From positions 4,267,001 to 4,331,000 of the forward strand of contig NZ_CP113432.1 of assembly GCF_026686735.1 (NCBI RefSeq): 64,000 bases of DNA, written 5' to 3'. The notes under the pieces are model-generated. The model made no database searches and had not been told where the DNA came from. It saw only the letters and a program-made list of their open reading frames with translations. The stretch is from Pseudomonas triclosanedens (lineage in GTDB: Bacteria > Pseudomonadota > Gammaproteobacteria > Pseudomonadales > Pseudomonadaceae). Positions 44,059 through 54,633 of the stretch are shown here, piece after piece; within the stretch, counting starts at the first letter, position 1; each line of letters starts with the position of its first letter. A program made the translations under genes and the position numbers.

Positions 44059-45035
44059 GCATCTTCCTCCGGCCGTATCACATCGACCCACGCGAACTTG
44101 CTGCGCTCCAGCCGGCTCTCACCGTCCAGGCGATAAGCCACCAGCTTGCCGTACATCACCGCGCTATAGTCCAGGCAGGCCAGGTTCGGCCGGATCGGCG
44201 AAGGCGTGCCGCGCCGCCAGTAGTGGCCGACGAATAGCAGCGGCTCGTCGGCGCCATAGCTCAGGAGGCTGGATTTCTGCTCGGCGCTCAGGCGCTCGCT
44301 GGCAACTTCGTCGGGCAAGCCGTCAGGCTGGAATACGATGTCACCGTAAGTTTCAGGCTCGCGGTCCTCTTCCCAGAACTTGGTGCGGAAGAACGACCGC
44401 GTGAAGCCATCGCTGCCGGTCAGGGTCATGCCGTTTGGCAGGCGCATATCGGTACCGCGCAGGAGCCGGTCGCATGCCTGCTGGGCGAAGCTGCCCGGTT
44501 CGGCGCTGGCCTTGAGAAAGGATTCGTCGATGCGGCCATCGTGGAATTGCTGGCGCAGCGTATCGATCACGCCGTGGTCCCAGCAGGCGTGCACCATGCG
44601 GAAGCGCCCGGCATCGAGGAACAGCGGCAGGCTCTGGAACCAGCCAAGGAAATCACGCCAGTCGGCCGGATGGCCTTCGAACTGTTCCAGGGTTTCCTTG
44701 ATCAGGCGGGCGTGGCGCGGCGTGTGCTCGCGCACATATTGCCGACCGCTGCCGGGCGCCGCCGGGGTGGACCAGCCAAGCGCGTTGAATTCGTGGTTGC
44801 CCATGATGCACAGGGCTTCGCCAGCGGCGACCATGTCGTGCACGCGATGCAGTGCTTCGCGGATACGCGGGCCGCGGTCGATGATATCTCCCAGGAATAG
44901 CGCCTGCCGCCTGGCATGCCGCCAGACGCCGCCCTGCAGGCGGTAGCCGAGCCGCTCCAGCAGGTGATCGAGGGTATGCGCGCAGCCGTGGACGTCGCCG
45001 ATCAGGTCGTAGCCGCGTGCGGGGTCGAGTTCCAT
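44055..45035 (-). CDS. calcineurin-like metallophosphatase (ApaH-like)
   Basis: A 326-residue metal-dependent phosphatase. The binuclear-metal motifs are in order: DLIGDVHGC (D, H), FLGDIIDRGPR, and IMGNHEFNALG. The fold resembles bis(5'-nucleosyl)-tetraphosphatases and serine/threonine phosphatases, but family assignment by eye is limited, and Ap4A cleavage is only one option. Its stop overlaps the rhomboid GTG start and its start abuts the nadK stop, so nadK, phosphatase and rhomboid are one operon. Confidence 0.85.
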   Translation of the reverse strand: MELDPARGYDLIGDVHGCAHTLDHLLERLGYRLQGGVWRHARRQALFLGDIIDRGPRIREALHRVHDMVAAGEALCIMGNHEFNALGWSTPAAPGSGRQYVREHTPRHARLIKETLEQFEGHPADWRDFLGWFQSLPLFLDAGRFRMVHACWDHGVIDTLRQQFHDGRIDESFLKASAEPGSFAQQACDRLLRGTDMRLPNGMTLTGSDGFTRSFFRTKFWEEDREPETYGDIVFQPDGLPDEVASERLSAEQKSSLLSYGADEPLLFVGHYWRRGTPSPIRPNLACLDYSAVMYGKLVAYRLDGESRLERSKFAWVDVIRPEEDA

Positions 45036-45922
45036 TACTCGGTGCTCCCGAGCCGGCTGCCCCAGCCCAGCTTCGTCCGGCAGACCTCGTAGTAGTTATG
45101 GTCGATCGGGTGAATCAGTCGCAGCTTCTGCGGCTTCTTGCTCACCGTGATGGTGTCGCCCGGCGCACAGGTGAAGTGGTTCTGCCCATCGCAGGAAACC
45201 TGCGGGTAGATCTGCATGTTCGGCGACACCACGATTTTCAGCTCGCTGTTGCCGTCGACCACGATCGGCCGGCCTGACAGAGTGTGCGGGTACATCGGCA
45301 CGATGACGATGGCGTCGAGCTTGGGATGCATGATCGGACCGCCGGCGGAGAGCGCATAGGCGGTGGAGCCGGTCGGCGTGGCGACGATCAGGCCGTCGGC
45401 CTTCTGGCTGCAGACGAACTGACCGTCGATGTGCAACTCGAACTCGATCATCCGGGTGGACTTGCCGGGGTGCAGCACTACGTCGTTCAGGGCGTCGCCC
45501 TGGCCGATGGACTCTCCGTGGCGGCGCACCAGGGCGTCGAGCAGGAAGCGGCTCTCGACGATGTACTGGCCGCCCAGCACTTCGGCGACCTTGGTTTCCA
45601 GCTCGTCCGGGCGGATATCGGTGAGGAAGCCCAGGCTGCCACGGTTGATCCCCAGCACCGGCACCTTGTGCCGCGCCAGGGCGCGGGCGGCGCCGAGCAT
45701 GCTGCCATCGCCGCCGACCACGATCACCAGGTCGCAGATCTCACCCATGATCTTGCGCGAACAGGTTTGCAGGCCGTGGCCGGGCAGGACCTCGGAAATG
45801 GTGTCTTCGAGGATTACGTGCAGATGACGCTCGGTGAGGAAGCGCTTCAGCCGACGGATGGTTTCCAGAACCTGGGTGCTGCCCAGGCGGCCAATGATGC
45901 CGATATTGCGAAAGGGTTCCAT
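45035..45922 (-). CDS. nadK: NAD kinase
   Basis: A 295-residue cytosolic enzyme that phosphorylates NAD to NADP with ATP. The signature is VVGGDGSML (catalytic Asp in GGDGS, residues 70-74), followed by LGINRGSLGFLTDI and the second conserved block ADGLIVATPTGSTAYALSAGGPIM. The length suits proteobacterial NadK. It is the first gene of a three-gene minus-strand operon and its last base overlaps the start of the phosphatase gene. Confidence 0.96.
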   Translation of the reverse strand: MEPFRNIGIIGRLGSTQVLETIRRLKRFLTERHLHVILEDTISEVLPGHGLQTCSRKIMGEICDLVIVVGGDGSMLGAARALARHKVPVLGINRGSLGFLTDIRPDELETKVAEVLGGQYIVESRFLLDALVRRHGESIGQGDALNDVVLHPGKSTRMIEFELHIDGQFVCSQKADGLIVATPTGSTAYALSAGGPIMHPKLDAIVIVPMYPHTLSGRPIVVDGNSELKIVVSPNMQIYPQVSCDGQNHFTCAPGDTITVSKKPQKLRLIHPIDHNYYEVCRTKLGWGSRLGSTE

Positions 45923-46007
45923 GAGACTCCGGACGGCGTTGCGGTGCAGGAATGTCGGAATTATGGGCGAAAGGCGGAAGCAGCGGCAAACCGGCTAGTC
46001 TGGTGGG

Positions 46008-46952
46008 ATGACCGATCTCAAGCCACTGCTCGAAGAACTGATGCGCGACCTGCGCCACCCGCAGGTCCGCGACCTGGCCTGGACGCTGCTGTCGCCGTCT
46101 CTGCTACAACCCGGCAGCCCGTCGCTGCGGCATCCGTTGTCGGCCACCGGCTGGTACCGCGAACCCACGTCGCTCGCCACCTGGCTGCGGCAACAGGAAC
46201 GCGCGCCCGAACGCCTGCTGACGGAACTGGGCGCCGCGCCACGCCAGCGCCTGGGCCGCTACTACGAGCGCCTCTGGCAGTATGCCCTGGCACAGGCGCC
46301 CGATCTCCGGCTGCTCGCCGCCAACCTCCCGGTACGCGAGAACGGCCATACCCTCGGTGAACTGGACCTTCTGCTGGAGGACGACGAGGGGCTGCACCAC
46401 GTCGAACTGGCAATCAAACTCTATCTCGGCCCCAGCCCGGCAGGCCCCGACACCTGGCTCGGCCCCGGTGCCGAAGACCATCTGCTGCGCAAGATCGAGC
46501 ACTTCTACCAGCACCAGTTGCCACTCTCGACCACCCCCGAAGGCCTGTCGGTGGTGCGCACCGTCAGCGACTCACTCCCCTCGGCGGAATTCTGGCTGGG
46601 CGGCTACCTGTTCTACCCCTGGCCGGAAGGCTGCTCCGCCCCGGCCAGAATCAACTGCGACCATCTGCGTGGCCGCTGGCTGCACAGACGCGACTGGCCG
46701 GACTATCGACGCTGTGCCGCGCCCGGCTGGCGGATGCTGCCACGCAGCCAATGGCTGGCGCCCGCGGCGTTCGACGAGCAGGAGCAATGGAGCGAGCAGG
46801 ACTTCGACACCTGGCTGAAGCAACTGCCGGAGGACGGCTTTCCGCAGATGCTGGTACGCCTGGCGCGGCAGGGCGACCGCTGGCTGGAAGAGGAACGCCT
46901 GTTCCTGGTCGGCGACCGCTGGCCGCAGGTGCACAGTGGCTATACGCGCTGA
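46008..46952 (+). CDS. DUF1853 family protein
   Basis: A 314-residue soluble protein of the DUF1853 family. The middle part, GELDLLLEDDEGLHHVELAIKLYLGP, has the E...D...E-x-K spacing of PD-(D/E)XK-type nuclease folds, so a nuclease relationship is possible but unproven. GWRPR-type aromatic segments (FWLGGYLFYPWPEG) follow. It starts 85 bases from divergent nadK and its last 13 bases overlap the convergent PLP enzyme gene. Confidence 0.8.
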   Translation: MTDLKPLLEELMRDLRHPQVRDLAWTLLSPSLLQPGSPSLRHPLSATGWYREPTSLATWLRQQERAPERLLTELGAAPRQRLGRYYERLWQYALAQAPDLRLLAANLPVRENGHTLGELDLLLEDDEGLHHVELAIKLYLGPSPAGPDTWLGPGAEDHLLRKIEHFYQHQLPLSTTPEGLSVVRTVSDSLPSAEFWLGGYLFYPWPEGCSAPARINCDHLRGRWLHRRDWPDYRRCAAPGWRMLPRSQWLAPAAFDEQEQWSEQDFDTWLKQLPEDGFPQMLVRLARQGDRWLEEERLFLVGDRWPQVHSGYTR

Positions 46953-47884
46953 GCCGCCAGTGCCTGCAGACGTTCCTGTAGCGCGCGCCGCCCCTGCAAG
47001 CCACCGCTGTGCACCGCAACGATACGGCTTCCGCGCGCGATCCGCCCGCCGACGACCTCATCGCGCAGCATCAGCAGCAGCTTGCCGGTATACAGCGGCT
47101 CAAGCGGCACGCCGCATTGCCTCTCGGTATCCAGGATGAATCGCGCCAGTTCGGCGTCGATGCGCGCAAATCCGCCACGGCTGGCATCCAGCAATCGATA
47201 GCCTTCGTCGACAGCACCTGCAGCCTTAAGCAGCGCCGGCACCTGCGCCTCGACCCCATGCCCGGGCGGCACTGCCAACGCCCCCACGACCGGGTGCGCG
47301 CCCTGCTCGCCCAGAACGAGGCCAGCCAGCGTCGTGCCGGTTCCGCAAGCCACCCACAGTTGTTGGTAGTCCTTCCAGCCGATGCTGGGCAATTGCTCGC
47401 AAAGCTGCTCCACCAACGGCGCGCAGCCCTGCGCTCCGGGTACACCGCCGCCGCCTTCTTCGATCGGGAACAGCGTGGGGTAACGCTCCAGCCAGGCATC
47501 CCAGAAATCCGCCTGGTGCCGCTGACGATATCCGGCATAGCCGAGCCAATGGAGTCGCATACCGAATCGATGCAGATCAGCGACCGTAGGATTATCCTGC
47601 TCTTCGCCGCGCAGCAGGCCAACGGTGCGAAAACCGAAGCGCGCGCCGGCCGCAGCCACTGCGTGCAGATGATTGGAGTGAGCGCCGCCGAGGCTGATTA
47701 CGCCCTCCAGCCCCTGCTCGGCGGCCCGCTGCAGATAGGGCGCCAGCTTGAACCACTTGTTGCCTGAGACTTGCTCGTCCACCAGATCCAGACGCAACAA
47801 TGCCAGCTCGATGCCGGCACGATCGAGCCAGTCCAGGTGAACTTTCTGCAGGGGGGCAACGGGGCGCCAGCCGGGATACCGCAA
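46940..47884 (-). CDS. PLP-dependent ACC deaminase / D-cysteine desulfhydrase family protein
   Basis: A 314-residue fold-type II PLP enzyme. The cofactor lysine lies in the diagnostic SGNKWFKL; GGAHSNHLHAVAAAGARFG binds the substrate carboxylate and WVACGTGTTLAGLVLG binds the PLP phosphate. Members include ACC deaminase and D-cysteine desulfhydrase; activity cannot be told from motifs, and this shorter branch found in many pseudomonads is mostly unassigned. It ends inside the DUF1853 gene, and the coiled-coil gene ends nine bases before its start. Confidence 0.85.
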   Translation of the reverse strand: MRYPGWRPVAPLQKVHLDWLDRAGIELALLRLDLVDEQVSGNKWFKLAPYLQRAAEQGLEGVISLGGAHSNHLHAVAAAGARFGFRTVGLLRGEEQDNPTVADLHRFGMRLHWLGYAGYRQRHQADFWDAWLERYPTLFPIEEGGGGVPGAQGCAPLVEQLCEQLPSIGWKDYQQLWVACGTGTTLAGLVLGEQGAHPVVGALAVPPGHGVEAQVPALLKAAGAVDEGYRLLDASRGGFARIDAELARFILDTERQCGVPLEPLYTGKLLLMLRDEVVGGRIARGSRIVAVHSGGLQGRRALQERLQALAAQRV

Positions 47885-47892
47885 AACGCCCC

Positions 47893-49353
47893 TCAGCCCG
47901 AAGTCACGCTACGCAAGCGGCCGCTGGTCTTGTGCCGCGCGCAGCAGTTGCTGTCGCCATCGACGAACCGTCCGGGGGTTTCCACCCGGTCGATGGGCAT
48001 GGCGCAGCGCTCGCCGTTGGACAGCCGCCCTTCGCACGATGGCTGCTGGTAGTGCGCCAGCCATTGACGGTACTGGTCTTCCGAGACGAAACATTTCGAC
48101 GCGGCGAAGGCCATCGGGTTTTCCTGGTAGCGGGCGACATCCTGCAAGGCCAGGGTCAGGTGCCCGGCGCCGGGATGGTAGACCACGAAAATCACGCCCA
48201 GAGCAGACAGACGCTCCAGCATCGATCCATCGGCCGCCCTGGATGAAACCGTTGCCAGCTCCTGGCGCAGGCTCTCGGCAGCCTGGCGGGCATGCTCGGC
48301 CTGCTGGCGCAACTGCGCAACCTCCTCGCGCAACCGCTCGGCTTCCTGCCTGAACTGCTGGTTCTCATGCTGCAATTGCTGGTCCAGTTCGTTGCGGTAG
48401 CTGAGCTCCACATCGCGGATGGAAATCTGTTCCTTGTAACGTGCCTCGAGCGAAACGATCCGCGCCTTGGCCTCGTCCTCGATCTGCTGGCGCAGTTGCT
48501 CCAGCTCGTCGCGCCCGCTCTGTTCGATGTGGCGCAGTTGCGCGGTCAGTTCCTCGCGACCGCGCTGGAATCCACTGACCTGTCCGTCCAGTTCGCGGCG
48601 CAGACTGGCATTGATTTCTTCCTCGCGAGCAAGCCCATCGCGCAGCGCCGCCACTTCGGCCTGCAATACCTTGATCTGTTCCTGAGCGCCCATCTTGAGG
48701 CGACTCAGCTCCTGCTCATGCTGCTGGCTGATCTGCGAAAGGCGGGTCTCATGCTGCCCCAGCATCGCGGCAGTCTTTTGCTGGTGCTCTTCGAGCATCG
48801 CGCGGGCCAGCTTCTCGGCCTCTTCGCGGGACTCTTCGGCCGGCGCGTACCATTGGTGCTCGGCGGCCATCTGCAGGCGCTGCGGTTCGACCGCGGCGGT
48901 TTCCTCCTCCACCAGCACGCCAAGGTGGTTGCGCTTCACCGCATCGCGCAGTTGGACCAGATGGTTGTTGCCACTATCCAGGCTCGGATCCCACAGGTGC
49001 ATCTGGTGCCAGGACACCGGGCATTGGCTGCGGCAGGCCAGCCGGATGGGGCCAGCGCCCATGTCCGGGCCACGGCCAGCGCGGTCGGCCAGGTTGCGCA
49101 GGGGCAGGTTCCAGCCTCGATCGGCCTCGCCCTTCTCGTCGAAGTCGAGATAGAAGAACACCACGGCCCTGACCATCAGACGCGAATTGATAAGCACATA
49201 GGCGAGCCGCATCTGCTGGTCAGCGTATTCAGGCATCTGCACGACGTTGTCGAGCAGCGCCTCGAACTCGGGATAGAGCATTTCCTTGCAGACGCCACGA
49301 TCATTGAAGAAGACCACGGCTTCCACCATCTGAGGCTTCTTCTGCATGCTCAT
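47893..49353 (-). CDS. coiled-coil protein with N- and C-terminal globular domains
   Basis: A 486-residue protein. Residues 1-150 form a globular domain (EAVVFFNDRGVCKEMLYPEFEALLD...), residues about 170-395 are a long Q/E/L/R-rich coiled coil, and the last 90 residues hold a second domain with a CEGRL...NGERCAMP...CCARHK Cys/His cluster, possibly a zinc site. It is not a ParA ATPase: there is no P-loop, although such proteins are sometimes labelled 'chromosome partitioning'. AGAGGT precedes the start. Function unknown; it could act in chromosome or cytoskeletal organisation. Confidence 0.78.
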   Translation of the reverse strand: MSMQKKPQMVEAVVFFNDRGVCKEMLYPEFEALLDNVVQMPEYADQQMRLAYVLINSRLMVRAVVFFYLDFDEKGEADRGWNLPLRNLADRAGRGPDMGAGPIRLACRSQCPVSWHQMHLWDPSLDSGNNHLVQLRDAVKRNHLGVLVEEETAAVEPQRLQMAAEHQWYAPAEESREEAEKLARAMLEEHQQKTAAMLGQHETRLSQISQQHEQELSRLKMGAQEQIKVLQAEVAALRDGLAREEEINASLRRELDGQVSGFQRGREELTAQLRHIEQSGRDELEQLRQQIEDEAKARIVSLEARYKEQISIRDVELSYRNELDQQLQHENQQFRQEAERLREEVAQLRQQAEHARQAAESLRQELATVSSRAADGSMLERLSALGVIFVVYHPGAGHLTLALQDVARYQENPMAFAASKCFVSEDQYRQWLAHYQQPSCEGRLSNGERCAMPIDRVETPGRFVDGDSNCCARHKTSGRLRSVTSG

Positions 49354-49568
49354 CGATTGACCTCTTGGCCGGTGCTAAGGGGAAGTTCGGGAGCGTCGCG
49401 CTGCGTGAAAACGGGCGTCCGCAATGGCGGGAATACCCGTCATCCGGGCAAGTCTAGGGGAAATAATGTCGCAGGCAATGTGACTCGGTTGGCACCCGAC
49501 CTGCTGGTCAGATCAATGTAATGAGTGGCAGGGCAAATCTGTGACGCGGTTTGTCATTCGGTAATTTT

Positions 49569-49602
49569 CGCAGACTCCGGAAGGAACTTTCCGAAGTCTG
49601 CG
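49569..49602. terminator. 14-bp near-perfect hairpin after fadH
   Basis: CGCAGACTCCGGAA and TTCCGAAGTCTGCG pair with a single G-A position (a G-U pair on the minus strand) around a 6-base loop, ten bases after the fadH stop. No T-run follows on the fadH strand. Confidence 0.5.
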
Positions 49603-49611
49603 ATTTGCGGG

Positions 49612-51756
<2,145 letters not shown>

Positions 51757-51757
51757 T

Positions 51758-51799
51758 CAATGATCAAAAGTAACAACTTACTGATCAAAGATGACACCC
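51758..51799. promoter_or_regulatory. tandem direct repeat TGATCAAAnnTnACA, 21-bp period
   Basis: TGATCAAA begins at 51761 and again at 51782, exactly two helical turns apart, and T-A-C-A identities continue to 15 bases. Such 21-bp tandem repeats are typical AraC-family operators. They sit in the divergent fadH-nitrilase gap, eight bases before a TTGGCA (51804-51809) with a 17-base spacer to TACCCT (51827-51832). Confidence 0.65.
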
Positions 51800-51861
51800 C
51801 GACTTGGCAACGACCGGCCTTGCCCCTACCCTGTGGAGCATCTCCCGAGTATTCACCCTAC

Positions 51862-52980
51862 ATGCGCAAGCTGATCTTCCTCATTCTGGTGATCCTCTTC
51901 GCCAGCTATGCCGGCTGGGCGGAACGCCGCCCGGTGGGCCACTACCTTTCGGACTTGCGCAGCCAGGTCGCACTCAACCAGGGCGAGCCGTCCGAACGCG
52001 GTAACCTTCTGGGCATCCAGCCGGAACTCTTCACCCAGGACTACCAGAGCGTGGAACGCCTGCAACTTAAGTTCCACGCCTACCTGGCCAAGGCCCGCGA
52101 CGAGGGGCTGATCAACCCGCGCACCATCGTGGTATTCCCCGAGCACATCGGTACCTGGCTGGTCGCCGCAGGAGAGAAGCCCGAGGTCTACCAGACCGAG
52201 CATCTGCAGGAAGCAATGGAATGGATGGCCGCGAGCAATCCGCTGAAACTGGCACGGGGCTGGCTGGGCGCGAAAGGCGAGGATCGCATGGCCGATGCGC
52301 TGTTCCGCATGAAGGCAGTGGACATGGCTCACGACTACCAGACCCTGTTCGGCGGGTTGGCCAAGGAATTCGGCGTCACCATCGTGGCCGGCTCCATCGT
52401 GCTACCCAACCCGAAGATCGTCGACGGCCAGATCCATACCGGCAACGGCCGCCTCTACAACGTCAGCCAGGTGTTCGGCAGCGATGGCCTGCCGTTGGGC
52501 AAGCCGCAACGCAAGCTGTACCCCATCGACGACGAGAAGGGCTTCACCCGGGGCGGCGACGCCGATGACCTGCAAGTGCTGCAGACCCCGGCCGGGCGCC
52601 TGGGGGTGCTGGTCTGCGCCGATAGCTGGTACCCGGCCAGCTACGCGGCCCTGGCGACCGGCAGGCCGGACATCATCGCGGTGCCCGCCTTCCTCACCGG
52701 CAATGGCAACTGGAACAAGCCCTGGAAAGGCTACAACGGCGCCGCCACGCCCACCGACGTGCAACCAAGGCCAGGTGAACTCACCGAAGGCGAAGCCTGG
52801 GAACGCCTGGCACTGGCCGGACGCATAACCGAAAGCGGCGCCCGTGCCGGCATCACCGTGTTCCTGCGCGGCCACCTGTGGGACCTGGGCAGCGATGGCC
52901 GCAGTCTGGTGGTCGATGGCAACGGGCACACGCTGGCGGCCGATGGCCCTGGCGCGCGGCTGATCAACCTCTGGCTCTAG
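51862..52980 (+). CDS. membrane-anchored nitrilase/C-N hydrolase superfamily protein
   Basis: A 372-residue protein with an N-terminal hydrophobic segment (residues 3-19), either a signal peptide or anchor, which places the enzyme in the periplasm. The catalytic triad of the carbon-nitrogen hydrolase fold is visible: E94 in VVFPEH, K218 in PQRKLYP, C252 in LVCADSWYP. It cuts or transfers amide-like bonds; the substrate is unknown. The start at 51862 begins with the signal; an upstream ATG at 51760 would overlap the operator. There is no clear Shine-Dalgarno. The araC gene follows nine bases later. Confidence 0.82.
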   Translation: MRKLIFLILVILFASYAGWAERRPVGHYLSDLRSQVALNQGEPSERGNLLGIQPELFTQDYQSVERLQLKFHAYLAKARDEGLINPRTIVVFPEHIGTWLVAAGEKPEVYQTEHLQEAMEWMAASNPLKLARGWLGAKGEDRMADALFRMKAVDMAHDYQTLFGGLAKEFGVTIVAGSIVLPNPKIVDGQIHTGNGRLYNVSQVFGSDGLPLGKPQRKLYPIDDEKGFTRGGDADDLQVLQTPAGRLGVLVCADSWYPASYAALATGRPDIIAVPAFLTGNGNWNKPWKGYNGAATPTDVQPRPGELTEGEAWERLALAGRITESGARAGITVFLRGHLWDLGSDGRSLVVDGNGHTLAADGPGARLINLWL

Positions 52981-52989
52981 GACGCAGCC

Positions 52990-54027
52990 ATGACACGCCC
53001 GACCATGCGCCTAGGCGACCTTTCCGTCGGCTTCGTCCATAGCCTGGCGGATGCCCTGGCAGAAACCGGCGTGGCTCCGCAACCCTTGCTGGAACAGTAC
53101 GGACTGGACAGCGCCCGCCTGGGCGAACCAGGCGCGCGACTGTCAATTCCGCGCTACATGCGCCTGGGGCACGCGGCGATCCAGCAGAGCGGCGACCCCG
53201 CTCTAGGGCTGCGCATGGGCCGTTTGAGCCGCCCGAGCCAGAGCGGGCTGGCTGGCGTCACCGCGGCGCAGGCACCCAACCTGCGCGCCGCCGCCCGCGC
53301 GCTCAGTCGCTTCGAACCGCTGTACGCGCAGAACTACCGTGGACAGAGCAACTTCATCGAAGATGCCAGCGGCGCCTGGTTGCGCTTCTATTCGATCAGC
53401 CCCTACAACGCCTATAACCGCTTCGTGGTGGATTCAGTGCTTGCCGGCTGGGTCAGCATGCTGGGCTGCATCGGTGCGCAACCGTTGCGCGCGGAGAAAG
53501 TCGAGATCGAATACCCGGCGCCGGCCTGGTCCGGGCGCTTCGAGGAGTTCTTCGGCTGCCCGGTGGAGTTCGGCGCCGAACACAACCAGATACGCCTCGA
53601 CCAGACATCCCTGGCGCGCGCCAATCCGGACCATTGCCCAAGCACCTGGCGGCAGTTGCTGGATATCTGCGAGAAGGAGCTCGAGCAATTGACCCGCACC
53701 CGCACATTGCGCGAGCGCGTCAGCCAGTTGCTGGGGCCGATGCTGAACGGTCGCGAGCCCGACCTGGAAGAAGTCGCCATCCGCCTGAAACTGCCAACCT
53801 GGACACTGCGCCGCAAGCTGGCCGAGGAAGGCACGCAGTTCCGCAGCATCCTCAACGACACGCGCCGCGATCTGGCGATGATCTACATCCGCGACACCGA
53901 CCTGGCGTTCGGCGAAATAGCCTATTTGCTCGGTTTCGCCTCGGCGGAGGCTTTCCAGCGCGCCTTCAAGCGCTGGAGCGGGCAAACGCCGGGAGAGTTC
54001 AGGCGCGCCCAGCGGCAGCATGCCTGA
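52990..54027 (+). CDS. AraC-family transcriptional regulator (Arabinose_bd type)
   Basis: A 345-residue regulator with an N-terminal arabinose-binding-like ligand domain of the OruR/VirF-like branch (about 1-210) and a C-terminal double helix-turn-helix (about 240-335; LEEVAIRLKLPTWTLRRKLAEEG, IAYLLGFASAEAFQRAFKRWSGQTPGEFRR). It sits in an operon behind the nitrilase and probably binds the tandem repeat upstream of it, controlling itself, the nitrilase and perhaps fadH. A fatty-acid-like inducer is possible given fadH but is inferred only. Its stop abuts that of the small minus-strand gene. Confidence 0.88.
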   Translation: MTRPTMRLGDLSVGFVHSLADALAETGVAPQPLLEQYGLDSARLGEPGARLSIPRYMRLGHAAIQQSGDPALGLRMGRLSRPSQSGLAGVTAAQAPNLRAAARALSRFEPLYAQNYRGQSNFIEDASGAWLRFYSISPYNAYNRFVVDSVLAGWVSMLGCIGAQPLRAEKVEIEYPAPAWSGRFEEFFGCPVEFGAEHNQIRLDQTSLARANPDHCPSTWRQLLDICEKELEQLTRTRTLRERVSQLLGPMLNGREPDLEEVAIRLKLPTWTLRRKLAEEGTQFRSILNDTRRDLAMIYIRDTDLAFGEIAYLLGFASAEAFQRAFKRWSGQTPGEFRRAQRQHA

Positions 54028-54114
54028 TCACATCTCCGTGGCGTCGTCGGCCGGCTCCGGCAGGTCAAGTTCCGCGGCATGCAGTTCGAGCAGTTCTTCC
54101 TGATAGTCGTCCAT
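54028..54114 (-). CDS. 28-residue acidic small protein
   Basis: A 29-codon frame with an excellent ribosome binding site (AGGAG, seven bases before the ATG) and GC-ending codons like real genes in this genome. The product starts MDDYQEELLELH and is strongly acidic and helical, ending EPADDATEM. Its stop codon abuts the araC stop (TGA/TCA). A near-palindrome lies just upstream. I do not recognise the family. It may be a regulatory micropeptide or a leader of something lost. Confidence 0.6.
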   Translation of the reverse strand: MDDYQEELLELHAAELDLPEPADDATEM

Positions 54115-54127
54115 TGGCTTTCTCCTG

Positions 54128-54141
54128 ACCGTTCGATCGGT
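54128..54141. promoter_or_regulatory. candidate operator ACCGTTCGATCGGT
   Basis: An ACCG-N6-CGGT near-palindrome, symmetrical except for two positions, directly upstream of the ribosome binding site of the 28-residue gene. The style is that of TetR-family operators. Confidence 0.4.
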
Positions 54142-54249
54142 TTTTAGCAAAGACCAAAAAGAAAACCTAGATACCTGGCGTGACCAGCCTGTGACAGCAG
54201 GCTCTCAGAACGACTGCCGGAGGCAGTGCGTGGCGTTTCCCGAACAAAG

Positions 54250-54284
54250 AAAAAGCCCCCAGGCATCGCTACCTGAGGGCTTTT
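54250..54284 (-). terminator. terminator of the tRNA operon
   Basis: AAAAGCCC and GGGCTTTT with inner CAGG/CCTG pairing, directly after the last tRNA-Asp; T's follow on the minus strand. Confidence 0.85.
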
Positions 54285-54290
54285 GAATAA

Positions 54291-54367
54291 TGGCGCAGCG
54301 GACGGGACTCGAACCCGCGACCCCCGGCGTGACAGGCCGGTATTCTAACCGACTGAACTACCGCTGC
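54291..54367 (-). tRNA. tRNA-Asp (GTC), copy 2
   Basis: A 77-base tRNA with acceptor stem GCAGCGG/CCGCTGC, anticodon loop CTGTCAC (anticodon GTC), TTCGAGTC in the T-arm and an encoded CCA end. Identical to the copy at 54465-54541. Confidence 0.97.
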
Positions 54368-54464
54368 GCGTCGGTTGGACTTTCGTCCGGTAAAGCAACC
54401 TCCTGGCGCCTGGAGCATTTCGCTCGACAAGCCGGTTCGGGGTAGGAACCAAGGAGGGGGAAAG

Positions 54465-54541
54465 TGGCGCAGCGGACGGGACTCGAACCCGCGACCCCCG
54501 GCGTGACAGGCCGGTATTCTAACCGACTGAACTACCGCTGC
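54465..54541 (-). tRNA. tRNA-Asp (GTC), copy 1
   Basis: Same 77-base tRNA as the copy at 54291-54367, in the same orientation and with 97 bases between them. The CCA end is encoded. The identity extends a few bases into the 5' flank. Confidence 0.97.
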
Positions 54542-54557
54542 GCGTAACTTGCGAGAT

Positions 54558-54633
54558 TGGTGGGTGATGACGGGATCGAACCGCCGACCCTCTGCTTGTA
54601 AGGCAGATGCTCTCCCGGCTGAGCTAATCACCC
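54558..54633 (-). tRNA. tRNA-Val (TAC)
   Basis: A 76-base tRNA: acceptor GGGTGAT/ATCACCC, anticodon loop CTTACAA (anticodon TAC), T-arm GTTCGATC and encoded CCA. It is first in the Val-Asp-Asp transcript, 16 bases before the first tRNA-Asp. Confidence 0.96.

Noticed and set aside
47893..49353. ParA/chromosome-partitioning ATPase label for the coiled-coil protein
   Set aside because: There is no Walker A or deviant Walker A motif; the label would rest only on the coiled coil.
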